From Pseudeuparius sepicola (lineage: Eukaryota > Arthropoda > Insecta > Coleoptera > Anthribidae), in NCBI GenBank assembly GCA_963920635.1, contig OY987307.1:13779735-13843734 (forward strand): 64,000 bases of DNA. The letters run 5' to 3'. The position numbers were made by a program, and so were the translations under genes. Positions 11,478 through 23,152 of this stretch are shown here, in pieces (position 1 is the stretch's first letter; each line of letters opens with the position of its first letter). A model generated the notes under the pieces. That model did no database searches. It saw only the letters and a program-made list of their open reading frames with translations, and was not told the origin of the DNA.

Positions 11478-11822
11478 TAGGTATATACCTACATTTGATT
11501 CGAAGGTGTGCGCGTACTTATGTCTACCTTTCTATCAGCATATGAACAAGGCCTGGGATTATTATTTACTTAAAAAATCTCGAGGCATAGCTGCCCAAAT
11601 AAAACAATACTTTAAGAGTTGGTCCTTATTTTCTTGATTGTAAAAGTCTCGGTAGAAGTTCTTTTTACCAGCAATCTTTAAATTTCCTCTGTCTAGGTAC
11701 TTAATATATCGGCGAAGTGACAAGAAGTAATTATTTTTGTGCGCTTATGAAGAAAGCAATAACCAGTTCATAGGATACTTGGGATAGCAAACTTACCAAC
11801 AGGAATAATTTTCAAAGGTAAC
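11478..11822. other. No gene recognised (and 20742-21086)
   Basis: Unstructured AT-rich sequence between the foldback element and the LINE reverse transcriptase fragment. I see no motif in it. Confidence 0.4.
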
Positions 11823-12480
11823 CTATAGCTCATTTTTATTTTCGCAATCAAATGCCTTAGTGAGATCACACAGCCTCACCGCAGTATGTCTTCCCTGATC
11901 AAGGTTCTGTACTATGCTCTCAACGACACTTCTCACGGCTTTGCTGGTGGGAAATCCCCCCCCCCCTAAAGCCAAATTGAGCAGATGTAAAAAACATATT
12001 ATTTCCAAAATAGTCTTTTAGGCGGTTGTTGAGAATACATTAAGTCACCCTAGCAAATTTAGGCACTACCGATATGGGTCGATAGTTGTCTAGACAATTT
12101 GCATTTCCCTTTTTTAACAGGGGCGTCACTTTGGAAACCTTGAAAGAGTCCGGGAAGCATCCGAAAACCAAACATTCAATTATCAACTCAGCCAAGGGTT
12201 CGGATAGAATGTCAGCACTGTCGACAAGTAGTTTTGTGTTCAAATTATTTATATCTGTTGAGGCAGATTTCTTAAGTTGTTTAATAACATTGAAGACTTC
12301 ATGGGCAGTTGTTGGAAACAGAAAAAAGTTTTTTGTGTCCGCGGGCGATACACCCATCATGTCCATAACATTATGTTGCGATGTTGGTAGAGCAGTGATG
12401 ATATTCTCAGCCACCGAGGTAAAAAAGGAATTGAAATCGCAAGGAGACAGGTGACACTCAGTTGCGTTACCCCCCTTAGA
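11823..12480 (-). pseudogene. CR1/Jockey-like LINE reverse transcriptase fragment
   Basis: The minus strand reads, in order, an SPCDFNSFF-TSVAENI segment, then KKSASTDINNLNTKLL, then PLAELIIECL-FGCFPDSFKVSKVTPLLKKG, then NYRPISVVPKF, then AQFGFR and DLTKAFDC. These are the fingers and motif A region of a non-LTR retrotransposon RT. A stop after ARVT (about 12040) and a frame change near the C-tract at 11956 break it. The part with the catalytic YADD box is missing, so it is dead. The EN-linker fragment at 13560-13888 has the same orientation and may be the upstream part of the same element. Confidence 0.8.
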
Positions 12481-12503
12481 ATTTCGCTCCCAGTTTATTT
12501 TTA

Positions 12504-12874
12504 AAGCAGTAAATGAAACTTATCCCACGGCTGCAAGGCTTAACAAACACAAAATTGTCGACAGTTCTGCATGCAACAAATGCAGCAAAAATGATACGTT
12601 GATGCATAGAATAAAAAACTGTGGCGATGTAAAAAATATATGGCGTTGGATCTATAAAGTTCTAGAAAAAAACTTTAGTATAGATTTTAACTCAAAGCAA
12701 AACATTCAAGATTTAGTACATTTTAAGATTCCAAGCACTGAAAAGAACGATGGATGTAAATGGATAATATGCGGCTATATACATTATATACTCAAGTGTA
12801 AAAAATCGAATTTGATTGAATTGATAGACATGTTAAGGTCTCATAGATACAGTTTAATAAAAAAAGGTGTATAG
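12504..12874 (+). pseudogene. LINE ORF2 C-terminus with zinc-binding motif
   Basis: The plus-strand frame reads PTAARLNKHKIVDSSACNKC and continues SKNDTLMHRIKNCGDVKNIW, giving a C-X2-C-X7-H-X4-C arrangement. This is the zinc-binding tail found after the RT domain in several non-LTR retrotransposons. The frame is open from about 12504 to a stop at 12874. It is opposite in strand to the neighbouring RT fragment, so it comes from a different insertion. Its last 96 bp are duplicated directly downstream (12882-12977). Confidence 0.6.
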
Positions 12875-12977
12875 TGTAAAGGGCTATATACATTATATAC
12901 TCAAGTGTAAAAAATCGAATTTGATTGAATTGATAGACATGTTAAGGTCTCATAGATACAGTTTAATAAAAAAAGGT
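12773..12977 (+). repeat. 109-bp-offset tandem duplication
   Basis: The sequence from GGCTATATACATTATATACT to AAAAAAAGGTGTAT occurs at 12773-12868 and again at 12882-12977, apparently exact, with a 13-bp spacer. The same pair is at 22037-22241. Confidence 0.9.
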
Positions 12978-13245
12978 GTATCTCCAAAAAGTTTACACAC
13001 CCTAGGTTTCTAAGTATCTTAGAAATAGACTAAGTATTTATACAGTTCGAATACACGGACTACGGACATGAGCCAAAGCTAGTCCGATTGACTGGCAGGT
13101 CGTTTGGTTTTTAGTGTACTCTGGACGACGGGTGGGTGCGTATGGCGATTTAAAAAAATCCCATACTATCGAGCGTTTATTCTAAAACTAATATGCTATT
13201 TTTTAACTCTTAAAATAAAAGTTATTCCAGAAAAAGAAACACATT

Positions 13246-13557
13246 TTACAACAAATGTTCAAATAAACCGCCTTCTGCGGCTAAACAATAACCCAGTCTA
13301 CCATAGAACCCTCTCCTTACGTTAGCCAACATGTTCGGGGTAATTAGTTGGAAGGGACGTTCAATTAATTGACGCAATTCTTCCAAATTATTAGCACTAT
13401 TCTCCCTAAAGTCGTAAATTTGTGATTTAACAAATCCCCATAAAAAAAAGTCACACGGAGCCAAATCTGGACATCTGGCTGGCCATAAAATTGTTCCCCT
13501 GCCGCTAAGAAAACGATTCGGAAAAGTTTGGTTTAAATACTCCTGTACCAATATAGC
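13246..13557 (-). pseudogene. Mariner-like transposase C-terminal fragment
   Basis: The minus strand reads LVQEYLNQTFPNRFLSGRG, then ILWPARCPDLAPCDFFLWGF, then KSQIYD. This is the block around the last catalytic acidic residue of mariner-type DDE transposases (WPARSPDL-P-DFFLWG). The helices that follow end in a natural-looking FEHLL tail at 13246. Everything upstream of this block is absent; the frame continues instead into LINE sequence (from 13560), so a junction lies near 13558. Confidence 0.75.
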
Positions 13558-13559
13558 AG

Positions 13560-13888
13560 AGAGAGTGGCCCGCTCCGCCTTCAGCTCATTGGTAAACCAC
13601 TTGATTGGATGCCTTTTTGGGCTACAAGATCTCCTCAGGGGAAAACATTCAACAGCATACTTCGTATACAGATCGATAATAAACTGCACGCGATTGTTCA
13701 TGTCTGTCACATTACCACCAGTCCAACATCCCCCAAAAGATTCCTGAACTTGGACATTCCAGCATCAGAAATCCTCCTAAATGTATGGTTCAAGGATCTC
13801 TTGCAACTAGCTCTTAGACTTAAATACACACCCATGTGCTCAGACAGATGTGGGTCACATACACCAGATAAACACAGATCGCTATATA
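13560..13888 (-). pseudogene. LINE endonuclease-RT linker fragment
   Basis: The minus strand reads SDLCLSGVCDPHLSEHMGV, then HTFRRISDAGMSKFRNLLGD, then NNRVQFIIDLYTKYAVECFP, and then PIKWFTNELK. This is the pattern of the late endonuclease domain (SG-SDH) and linker of CR1/Jockey-type LINEs. A frame change occurs near 13710. It stops exactly at the tip of the mariner-type element at 13889. Confidence 0.6.
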
Positions 13889-15249
13889 CAGGGTGGTTCA
13901 CTTTTATGTGGTAGGACTTTAACATTAGATAGAAAAAGATAATCTAAAATGAAAATTTTATATCAACATATATCGGGGAAAGCTTAGTTTCCGAGATACA
14001 GGGCGTTGAAGTGTTGGAAAAAATATGAAGTATTTTTTACACTGTCCGAACCAGTGGAGATATTTAAACCAAATTTGATGTGTAGTACCACCTTTTTGAC
14101 TACGATATTCAGTGATAATATGAAGGTCCTGAAATAACTAAATTTAAAAAGTAATTAGTACGGACCTGTCTCACATCAACGTAAGTTTTTTTAGTAGCTG
14201 AGCATAATAATATGTGGGAAGACATTCCTTTAAACTTAAGATTGTTGGCTTGGTTCCAACTTGACGGCTGTCCTGCACATTTTCACCGAAATGTGAGGAA
14301 CTGGTTAAATAATAACTTTCCAAATAGGTGGATCGGACGAGGGGGACCGGTCGCTTGGCCACCACGTTCTCCGGACATAACACCTCTGGACTTCTTCGTA
14401 TGGGGATTTTTAAAAGAACAAGTCTATGCGACTCCTGTAGAAACAAGGGAACAACTTATTGATCGTATCAGAAATGCGTGCGATGAATTGAGAAATGGCA
14501 ATTTAATCGATGCTGTTCAATCCGTTAGGCGTCGAAGTGAATTATGTGTGCAACAGAATGGATCACATTTTGAACAATTGTTGAATGTTGTACAAATTTA
14601 GAATTATAAAAATTATTAAGAAATAATACAGATTTGATAAAAATGTTAAAATGATAATAAAGTAATGTACCTCAAACCAAGTGCCAGTTTATTTTTAAAA
14701 TTGTTTCCATAAAATTAAAAATAAAATAGCTGAATCCGATAAGTGTTCCATAATTAATTTCTGTTATTTGCGATATTTATCAATAATGTTAGAAAACACA
14801 TTTTTAGGCAAAAAAGGCTGAGATGGAAACGAAATAATTTATTTACTACACAACCGTGGCAGATACAAAAAAATGTCAAGATACACTTTTCGTAGAGAAT
14901 TGAAAGAACTTTACGAAAAAAAAATTTACGTTGATGTGAGACAGGTCCGTACTAATTACTTTTTAAATTTAGTGATAGTGAAAACCCATAACTCCACCAC
15001 TGGTTATTTCAGGACCTTCATATTATCACTAAATATCGTAGTCAAAAAGGTGGTACTACACATCAAATTTGGTTTAAATATCTCCACTGGTTCGGACAGT
15101 GTAAAAAATACTTCATATTTTTTCCAACACTTCAACGCCCTGTATCTCGGAAACTAAGCTTTCCCCGATATATGTTGATATAAAATTTTCATTTTAGATT
15201 ATCTTTTTCTATCTAATGTTAAAGTCCTACCACATAAAAGTGAACCACC

Positions 15250-15252
<3 letters not shown>
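13889..15252. mobile_element. Mariner-type element with about 300-bp terminal inverted repeats
   Basis: Starts CAGGGTGGTTCACTTTTATG at 13889 and ends with the exact complement at 15252, flanked by TATA on both sides. The two arms match through the CCTGTCTCACATCAACGTAA block, about 300 bp from each end. The central part carries a plus-strand transposase tail (14212-14601). The element sits at the end of a LINE fragment and just before a (TA)n array. Confidence 0.85.
14212..14601 (+). pseudogene. Mariner-like transposase, C-terminal 129 residues
   Basis: An open frame ending at 14601 reads AWFQLDGCPAHFHRNVRNWL, with the second catalytic Asp in the QLDGCPAH motif. It continues with VAWPPRSPDITPLDFFVWGF, the block holding the third catalytic acidic residue, and then a helical C-terminus. 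Such proteins are normally about 350 residues; the N-terminal helix-turn-helix and the first catalytic Asp are missing. It lies centrally between the long inverted repeats of 13889-15252, so it is the internal deletion product of the element's own gene. Confidence 0.8.

Positions 15253-15286
<34 letters not shown>
15253..15286. repeat. (TA)n microsatellite
   Basis: 34 bp of alternating TA directly at the right end of the mariner-type element. The same length is found at 24517-24550. Confidence 0.95.
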
Positions 15287-15287
<1 letters not shown>

Positions 15288-15806
15288 TTCATTTGTTGCT
15301 TCCCAAATCATGCCTATCTTTTGATTTGGTTAATGTTACACCGTACTGATGATTGCCAAATAGCATGAAACACGTGTATGCGGTTACTAGTTTTTTCTTT
15401 TTGTTAACTTTGAGTGTTTGCCCATTATCACCTTTTCTTGTAATTGTTACATTTACACTCGCTAATCTTACATCCTTATTGTCATTGTATCTTGGGTTAT
15501 GAAGATTTCCACGCAGGTCGCTTTAGCAGCCTCCGTGGCGCTGTTAGTACAAGCCCCAAAATAGGGGATGTGCTGACTGAAGCTGCAAATGTGCTGTTGG
15601 CTCCTGCCTGGACTTCATTTGTTGCTTCCCAAATCATGCCTATCTTTTGATTTGGTTAATGTTACACCGTACTGATGATTGCCAAATAGCATGAAACACG
15701 TGTATGCGGTTACTAGTTTTTTCTTTTTGTTAACTTTGAGTGTTTGCCCATTATCACCTTTTCTTGTAATTGTTACATTTACACTCGCTAATCTTACATC
15801 CTTATT
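15287..15806 (+). repeat. 194-bp direct repeat pair with 132-bp spacer
   Basis: The block CTTCATTTGTTGCTTCCCAA to ACATCCTTATT occurs at 15287-15480 and 15613-15806, apparently exact. The pair is bracketed by TA microsatellites. The same pair is at 24551-25070. The repeat has no recognised identity. Confidence 0.9.
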
Positions 15807-15823
15807 ATATATATATATATATA

Positions 15824-16425
15824 CAGGGTGTTCCTTAATAACATGCTAATACTTAAGGGAGTTATTTTTGGGCCCATTTTAAGAAAAAAACTTCATATGA
15901 ACGTATGTCGTAAACGTCCCAACTTTTGAGATACAGGGCGTTAAAGTTCATTTTTTTAAATTGAATTTTGGCTACATCTCCCGAAATAATCAAGCTGCTG
16001 AACTGAAATTTGGCACTGCTATGTTTTTGGGGATGGAGAATAAGCTGAAAATGTCAATTTCACCGTATCTCACAGAGGGCACCACTTGCGCTGTTTTTTG
16101 ATCACGCTTTTACGCGTAACTTTTTTGAGGTTATCTTTTTGGTCCTGCAGGTCCATCATTTTAGTGCATATTTTCATTCTACAAGAAAAAGGTACTCTTG
16201 TTTCATAACGATTAAATCAACCGTTTGCTTTGAAATTGCCAAAACGTTCTCCAAAACACCTGTTGACTTCAATATTCGAAACATAAAATTTTCACCTACC
16301 ACCTTCAAGTTTTACAGATCAACTGTTCCATTTAATGCCCATTTGGCATTTTTTTTATCATTTTGAATGTACAGTTGATCTGTAACATTTGAAAGCAGTA
16401 GGTGAACATTTTATGTTTTGATTGA
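15824..16425. mobile_element. CAGGGTG-ended foldback MITE, right arm truncated
   Basis: Starts CAGGGTGTTCC at 15824 after TA. The inner halves are inverted repeats around a GCCCATTTGGC centre (GTACAGTTGATCTGTAAC on the right mirrors GTTTTACAGATCAACTGTTC on the left). The right arm ends prematurely near 16425. Its internal sequence is shared with the complete element at 43905-44675. Counterpart at 25088-25689. Confidence 0.7.
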
Positions 16426-17280
16426 TGATTATACAGTTCAAATTCTCTGACTGTTTTTAACTCTGGTTATTGGTTCGGACTAGTTTGAGATTGCTTCCTA
16501 GAACAAACCTATTAATTGCAATAAATAATAACAGCAGTTAACTTTATAAAAAAACACTATATTCCGTAAAGATATAATATACTTTCTCAATGTTTGTTGA
16601 AGAATAGTCGGTCTTTGGATTACAGGATTTACTTCTGAATACAAGTCCGAAAGGGGATCTGGCAACGGTGCAGCAAACTAGTAAAGATAACGGTGCCGTC
16701 CTAACCTAATCTTGATGTTTTGCGGGTATCGAAACATAACCTAGCTTTCTAGCTTTGCGGTTTTCGCGTTTCGCGAGATTGTTTCGCTTTGGCATCTCGC
16801 TTTAAGAATTGTGAGAGAATAAATAGGTATGTCAATTTCCGGAAGATTGTCTGAACTTGCTTTAACAAAACCCACATTCACTACAGGAGGAGCCATTACT
16901 TTACTCTTTGTCAACTTCTTCGCACTGAAACAGAAAGCAAATTAAACACTCTATCTACTCTCATACCTATATAGGTAGGTATTTCTTGGAATCTAAATGA
17001 TTACCTATTTATATTCTTTAGGTACCTACCTACAATCAAATTGAGAAAGAGTGCTTACTAAATTATACTTTGCTCTCAAACACTTTTATCTGGGGATTGA
17101 ACTACCTACTACCAATATCAATTTTAAGGTACCTATTCATTTTTCTTTGTAATTGAAACTATAGGATTTAGGATTGTACCATGTACATAAGTTAAGATTT
17201 GCATTTGTAATTAATTAGATTTTATTACACTATCTCTCTCAATTTCAAACACAAGCACAATTTTTAATTATATTATTATA
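16426..17280. other. No gene recognised (and 25690-26540)
   Basis: AT-rich sequence with several GGTAGGTACCTACC-like motifs near 16975-17130 and a CGCGTTTCGCGAGA stretch near 16768. I see no coding signal. Confidence 0.4.
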
Positions 17281-17422
17281 TTGTTTTGATTTTGGCATAT
17301 TATGTCGTTCTAACATCATCGGAACCAACCATTAAAAAAACAAGGTATTATATTAGGTTTTGTACCAGATTTTAACAATAACAATCCAAGCACGTTTCCT
17401 TGGTTACCACCTTTATTGTTTC

Positions 17423-17566
17423 ATAAAAATCCTGGGTATCTACTAATTAATTAATTTAAACTTGGTGGAAAAAGGAACTCTGGTGGTGTTTTTACGTAGG
17501 CTACATGTTAGCAAGTGGCCCGACATGTGTTTTGAATTACAAATTGGTAGAAACCCAGGATTTTTA
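17423..17566. repeat. Short MITE-like inverted repeat (tandem copy 2)
   Basis: Identical counterpart of the element at 8159-8302. Confidence 0.55.
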
Positions 17567-19558
17567 TTAAATGACCTACAAACTATCAGGAGAAAGAAAA
17601 AGAAGAAACACCTTTATTGTAGAATTCACAAATAATGAACTTTTCAGGCACTGTCGCTAACCAGAAATATTCTTCTGCTCTCAAATTTTCAAAATCACTT
17701 TCTAACCTTTACGTACCTACCTCAAGGCCCACTTCCCAGGGCTTATATACTCAAATGGAAGACTGGAAACTAGAAACTACTCTAGAATATTCCTGGCCAA
17801 TGATACTTTTACAAATCATAAAGTTCTAGAAAATTTCTAGAAACCTAAGGACACTCTAAAGGGACAACAATGAAAAACTAAAAGAAAATGGGACCCTGGG
17901 GGCCACAGGTCAACAAAGCTGTAACGGTAAATGCGTCCAAACTAATCTTAAAAATTATAAAACTCTAAGTAGAATACCGAAACCTAAAATTTATCTGCCA
18001 AATCTTTGAGTAGGTTAGGAAACAGTGCAAATGTGTTAATTAAAAGCTAATATAACAACTTTAGAGGAATTTTTCGTCTCATTATTATTTACTAATTATT
18101 TATTTTCTTCCCTCAATCGGACTAAATAAAAAACGATCATAAAATATTTCACCCACTGAGCAGTAAAAAATGCACGTTTAGAATGACAAAGAAATAGTCC
18201 AAGAGCCGGCCGCATTATTTCAACTCTCATAAGATTATAGAATAAGATTTTATGTAAAATGCAGAGAGTATATTTCTTTACTTGAAGCGATTAGGTTGCC
18301 TCAATTAATATGGGTCTGATCATTGTTATTTCAAGAAGTTGTGGTTAATTTTCAGGCAAATCTACTCTCATATATGATTATAGAAGAAAATAGGTACCAT
18401 CGGAAAGAAGGCCCATGGAGCAAAAATAAAAAAGGGGTTGCCACCTCCCTAAGCGGTTTCTTCGCAATGGCAGTCACCAGTAAAGTGGTGTTTTTTTTTT
18501 GTTGACTTTCAAGTCTCATAAACTTATTAAATAAATTCGATGCCAAATGAAAGCTTGAATTTTTCTCTACAAGATGAGGTGAGGTTGCCTGCTACAGGGT
18601 GGGCCCAATAACCGGCAGCCAGCATTTTATGACGCGGTGGGCGGTGGACCTTCCCCGTAGCCAGCGTCCAAGAGGACAGAACACGCTGCTCCATGTGGTA
18701 CACGAGGATGATGCTTCGCTGGCAATAAAATGTATGTATGTACCTACAGGGTGATCCAAATTGGTCATTTTTAGGGGGTTTCTCCTATTTCTCGACGAGA
18801 TAGTAAAAAGTAGCTAAGATGTCTGGAACTCCATTTTGCGAGGAAAGTTGAATGCCGCAAACCGCATCTCGATATCTTGATTAGTTTAGGAGATACAGGG
18901 TGTTTCTCAAAATGTCTCATTTTCTTCACAGTCCCATAACTTTTTTATCTGTGACTTCCTCATTTTCGTAAAAATATTTATAGGGCACTTTTTTACGTGT
19001 AATTTACTGAAGTAGACGGCAAGTTTTTATATGTTTCTGTTTTAGAGTTATAACAACAAATATATGTTTTTACATGGTAAATCCTAATTAAAATACCGTA
19101 ACATGGGTATACTTTGATCAATTTTTAAATTAAAAGTTATGTGACTTTTCTTTGAAAAATAAAAGTGGCACAAGAAATATCTTAATATCGGTTTTTCTTG
19201 ATCTGCAGATTCTGAAAAAAATGAAGTAAAAAAAACAGTACTTTTACAGAAAAAAAAAATAAAAAGTTGGTGACCAAAGATATACCTAATATGGGGATAC
19301 TTTGATCACCAATGATTTTTATACAGGAGTACAAAGTAACCCCACTAATAAGTATGAAATTTTTTTTTTTTAATTCTACAGCTAATACTTTGGGTTTTAG
19401 AGCTAGATTTGTATATTGGGGTAACATTAATCATAAACAGAACTCATTTTTATTTAGAAAAATTTATTTATAGTAAACAAAAATATATTTTTCTTTTATG
19501 AATAAGGCACATTAACTTAACAGCCATTTACTTTTAATACTTTGGCAAATATCACATC

Positions 19559-19722
19559 ACAAAAAAAAAAACAAAATACCGCAAGCGCAACTTATCATCG
19601 GATAACACATGAATTTGCTACTAAACTTTAATTTTGTTCGATTAGCAGCTAGAAATTTAAATTAATCGAAATCAGAGTTTAAAAATATTAAATTTTTGTG
19701 TCCAACTTTCTGCCGGTCCCTG
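19559..19722. mobile_element. End fragment of a CAGTGACC-family MITE (tandem copy 2)
   Basis: Identical counterpart of 10295-10458. Confidence 0.65.
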
Positions 19723-19874
19723 TATAATGTGCCAAAGGGAAGTTTGAATTGCTTAGACGCCACACGAATGCTCGATGTTTCATCAGCTATCATTTGCAAC
19801 TCTCTTTCCAATGCATCGTCAGTGTAATCACGGTACTGTCGAGTCCCAAGTATTCGTTTATGTGTACGAGGCAT
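19662..19874 (-). pseudogene. Pogo-like transposase N-terminus (tandem copy 2)
   Basis: Identical to 10398-10610: a psq helix-turn-helix exon cut at residue 51 by the terminal repeat of a CAGTGACC-family element. Confidence 0.7.
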
Positions 19875-21086
19875 TTTTCTGAAACAAAACCAAAAGTTCG
19901 TATTATTTTATAAAATTTTAAAGCTTATTTATACATAAAAAAAATATAATAAAGGGGAAACATTGATCACTCTACTATCCAACTCGATTATAAGAATATA
20001 TAATAAATGGGCAAACTTTGATCACTCGACCAATGTTACCCCAGACCCTGATCAAAGTTACACCATGGCATAAAACCGATCTAAACAAAAATATATGTGA
20101 TAATTTTGTCATGTAAATAACTCAGTAAATTTCTCAAATATATTGTCGAGGTATAGCATATCTTAGCATAACCTGATTTTGCAAACTTACCCGTGTGGAT
20201 ATGAAGTTTTTAAGCCTATAAAAACACGCCTAATATATGTGACACTTAAATACCAGTGGAGCACGTGTGCACGTCCAACCCGGCGCTTGCTCAACGACGA
20301 CTGCCAAGCGCGACCTTGACTGCGCCTAACCGCACAAAAATAAAATGGCGCGCACAAATAATACAGCAGCTACGGGCGTTTAGAAAATAACGAAGTTTCG
20401 ATCAAAGTATACCCGGGAAACAAAGTATACCCATGTTACGGTATTTAACTTTAAAACAGTAAACTACAGAAAACTCCCCTCTTCACTAGTGGATTCTACG
20501 CAAAAAATTGCACTTTAGAGAAATGAAAAATATTCACAAATAAAAAAGTTATAGGACTTTGAAGAAAATGAGACATTTTGAGAAACACCCTGTATCTCCT
20601 AAACTAATCAAGATATCGGGATTCGGTTTGCGGCATTCAACTTTTCTAGAAAATGGAGTTCCAGACACCTTAGCTACTTTTTGACTATCTCGTCGAGAAA
20701 TAGGAGAAACCCCCTAAAAGTGACCAATTTGGATCACCCTGTAGGTATATACCTACATTTGATTCGAAGGTGTGCGCGTACTTATGTCTACCTTTCTATC
20801 AGCATATGAACAAGGCCTGGGATTATTATTTACTTAAAAAATCTCGAGGCATAGCTGCCCAAATAAAACAATACTTTAAGAGTTGGTCCTTATTTTCTTG
20901 ATTGTAAAAGTCTCGGTAGAAGTTCTTTTTACCAGCAATCTTTAAATTTCCTCTGTCTAGGTACTTAATATATCGGCGAAGTGACAAGAAGTAATTATTT
21001 TTGTGCGCTTATGAAGAAAGCAATAACCAGTTCATAGGATACTTGGGATAGCAAACTTACCAACAGGAATAATTTTCAAAGGTAAC

Positions 21087-21744
21087 CTATAGCTCATTTT
21101 TATTTTCGCAATCAAATGCCTTAGTGAGATCACACAGCCTCACCGCAGTATGTCTTCCCTGATCAAGGTTCTGTACTATGCTCTCAACGACACTTCTCAC
21201 GGCTTTGCTGGTGGGAAATCCCCCCCCCCCTAAAGCCAAATTGAGCAGATGTAAAAAACATATTATTTCCAAAATAGTCTTTTAGGCGGTTGTTGAGAAT
21301 ACATTAAGTCACCCTAGCAAATTTAGGCACTACCGATATGGGTCGATAGTTGTCTAGACAATTTGCATTTCCCTTTTTTAACAGGGGCGTCACTTTGGAA
21401 ACCTTGAAAGAGTCCGGGAAGCATCCGAAAACCAAACATTCAATTATCAACTCAGCCAAGGGTTCGGATAGAATGTCAGCACTGTCGACAAGTAGTTTTG
21501 TGTTCAAATTATTTATATCTGTTGAGGCAGATTTCTTAAGTTGTTTAATAACATTGAAGACTTCATGGGCAGTTGTTGGAAACAGAAAAAAGTTTTTTGT
21601 GTCCGCGGGCGATACACCCATCATGTCCATAACATTATGTTGCGATGTTGGTAGAGCAGTGATGATATTCTCAGCCACCGAGGTAAAAAAGGAATTGAAA
21701 TCGCAAGGAGACAGGTGACACTCAGTTGCGTTACCCCCCTTAGA
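21087..21744 (-). pseudogene. LINE reverse transcriptase fragment (tandem copy 2)
   Basis: Identical counterpart of 11823-12480, with the same stop and frame change. Confidence 0.8.
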
Positions 21745-21767
21745 ATTTCGCTCCCAGTTTATTTTTA

Positions 21768-22138
21768 AAGCAGTAAATGAAACTTATCCCACGGCTGCAA
21801 GGCTTAACAAACACAAAATTGTCGACAGTTCTGCATGCAACAAATGCAGCAAAAATGATACGTTGATGCATAGAATAAAAAACTGTGGCGATGTAAAAAA
21901 TATATGGCGTTGGATCTATAAAGTTCTAGAAAAAAACTTTAGTATAGATTTTAACTCAAAGCAAAACATTCAAGATTTAGTACATTTTAAGATTCCAAGC
22001 ACTGAAAAGAACGATGGATGTAAATGGATAATATGCGGCTATATACATTATATACTCAAGTGTAAAAAATCGAATTTGATTGAATTGATAGACATGTTAA
22101 GGTCTCATAGATACAGTTTAATAAAAAAAGGTGTATAG
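21768..22138 (+). pseudogene. LINE ORF2 C-terminus (tandem copy 2)
   Basis: Identical counterpart of 12504-12874. Confidence 0.6.
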
Positions 22139-22509
22139 TGTAAAGGGCTATATACATTATATACTCAAGTGTAAAAAATCGAATTTGATTGAATTGATAG
22201 ACATGTTAAGGTCTCATAGATACAGTTTAATAAAAAAAGGTGTATCTCCAAAAAGTTTACACACCCTAGGTTTCTAAGTATCTTAGAAATAGACTAAGTA
22301 TTTATACAGTTCGAATACACGGACTACGGACATGAGCCAAAGCTAGTCCGATTGACTGGCAGGTCGTTTGGTTTTTAGTGTACTCTGGACGACGGGTGGG
22401 TGCGTATGGCGATTTAAAAAAATCCCATACTATCGAGCGTTTATTCTAAAACTAATATGCTATTTTTTAACTCTTAAAATAAAAGTTATTCCAGAAAAAG
22501 AAACACATT

Positions 22510-22821
22510 TTACAACAAATGTTCAAATAAACCGCCTTCTGCGGCTAAACAATAACCCAGTCTACCATAGAACCCTCTCCTTACGTTAGCCAACATGTTC
22601 GGGGTAATTAGTTGGAAGGGACGTTCAATTAATTGACGCAATTCTTCCAAATTATTAGCACTATTCTCCCTAAAGTCGTAAATTTGTGATTTAACAAATC
22701 CCCATAAAAAAAAGTCACACGGAGCCAAATCTGGACATCTGGCTGGCCATAAAATTGTTCCCCTGCCGCTAAGAAAACGATTCGGAAAAGTTTGGTTTAA
22801 ATACTCCTGTACCAATATAGC
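22510..22821 (-). pseudogene. Mariner-like transposase C-terminal fragment (tandem copy 2)
   Basis: Identical counterpart of 13246-13557. Confidence 0.75.
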
Positions 22822-22823
22822 AG

Positions 22824-23152
22824 AGAGAGTGGCCCGCTCCGCCTTCAGCTCATTGGTAAACCACTTGATTGGATGCCTTTTTGGGCTACAAGATCTCCTC
22901 AGGGGAAAACATTCAACAGCATACTTCGTATACAGATCGATAATAAACTGCACGCGATTGTTCATGTCTGTCACATTACCACCAGTCCAACATCCCCCAA
23001 AAGATTCCTGAACTTGGACATTCCAGCATCAGAAATCCTCCTAAATGTATGGTTCAAGGATCTCTTGCAACTAGCTCTTAGACTTAAATACACACCCATG
23101 TGCTCAGACAGATGTGGGTCACATACACCAGATAAACACAGATCGCTATATA
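22824..23152 (-). pseudogene. LINE endonuclease-RT linker fragment (tandem copy 2)
   Basis: Identical counterpart of 13560-13888. Confidence 0.6.

Larger units (their letters stand above)
8017..17276. repeat. 9,260-bp tandem duplication, copy 1
   Basis: Every landmark in this stretch recurs exactly 9,264 bases downstream, from the first shared bases (TTGTTTTGATTTTGGC at 8017 and 17281) to the last (TTTTTAATTATATTAT ending at 17276 and 26540). Four bases, TATA (17277-17280), separate the copies. All translated frames I compared are the same in both copies. The flanks show no target duplication. The unit contains all the mobile-element pieces listed between 8159 and 16425. Confidence 0.95.
19096..20441. 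mobile_element. Pogo-like DNA transposon (tandem copy 2)
   Basis: Identical counterpart of 9832-11177. Confidence 0.7.
18747..20741. mobile_element. CAGGGTG-ended foldback element (tandem copy 2)
   Basis: Identical counterpart of 9483-11477, with the same nested pogo-like element. Confidence 0.75.

Noticed and set aside
12086..12454. Plus-strand 122-codon frame and its copy at 21350-21718
   Set aside because: Shadow of the minus-strand LINE reverse transcriptase.
15253..15286. Possible CRISPR-like or satellite array in the TA-rich block
   Set aside because: Simple dinucleotide microsatellite; no spaced repeats of CRISPR type anywhere in the window.
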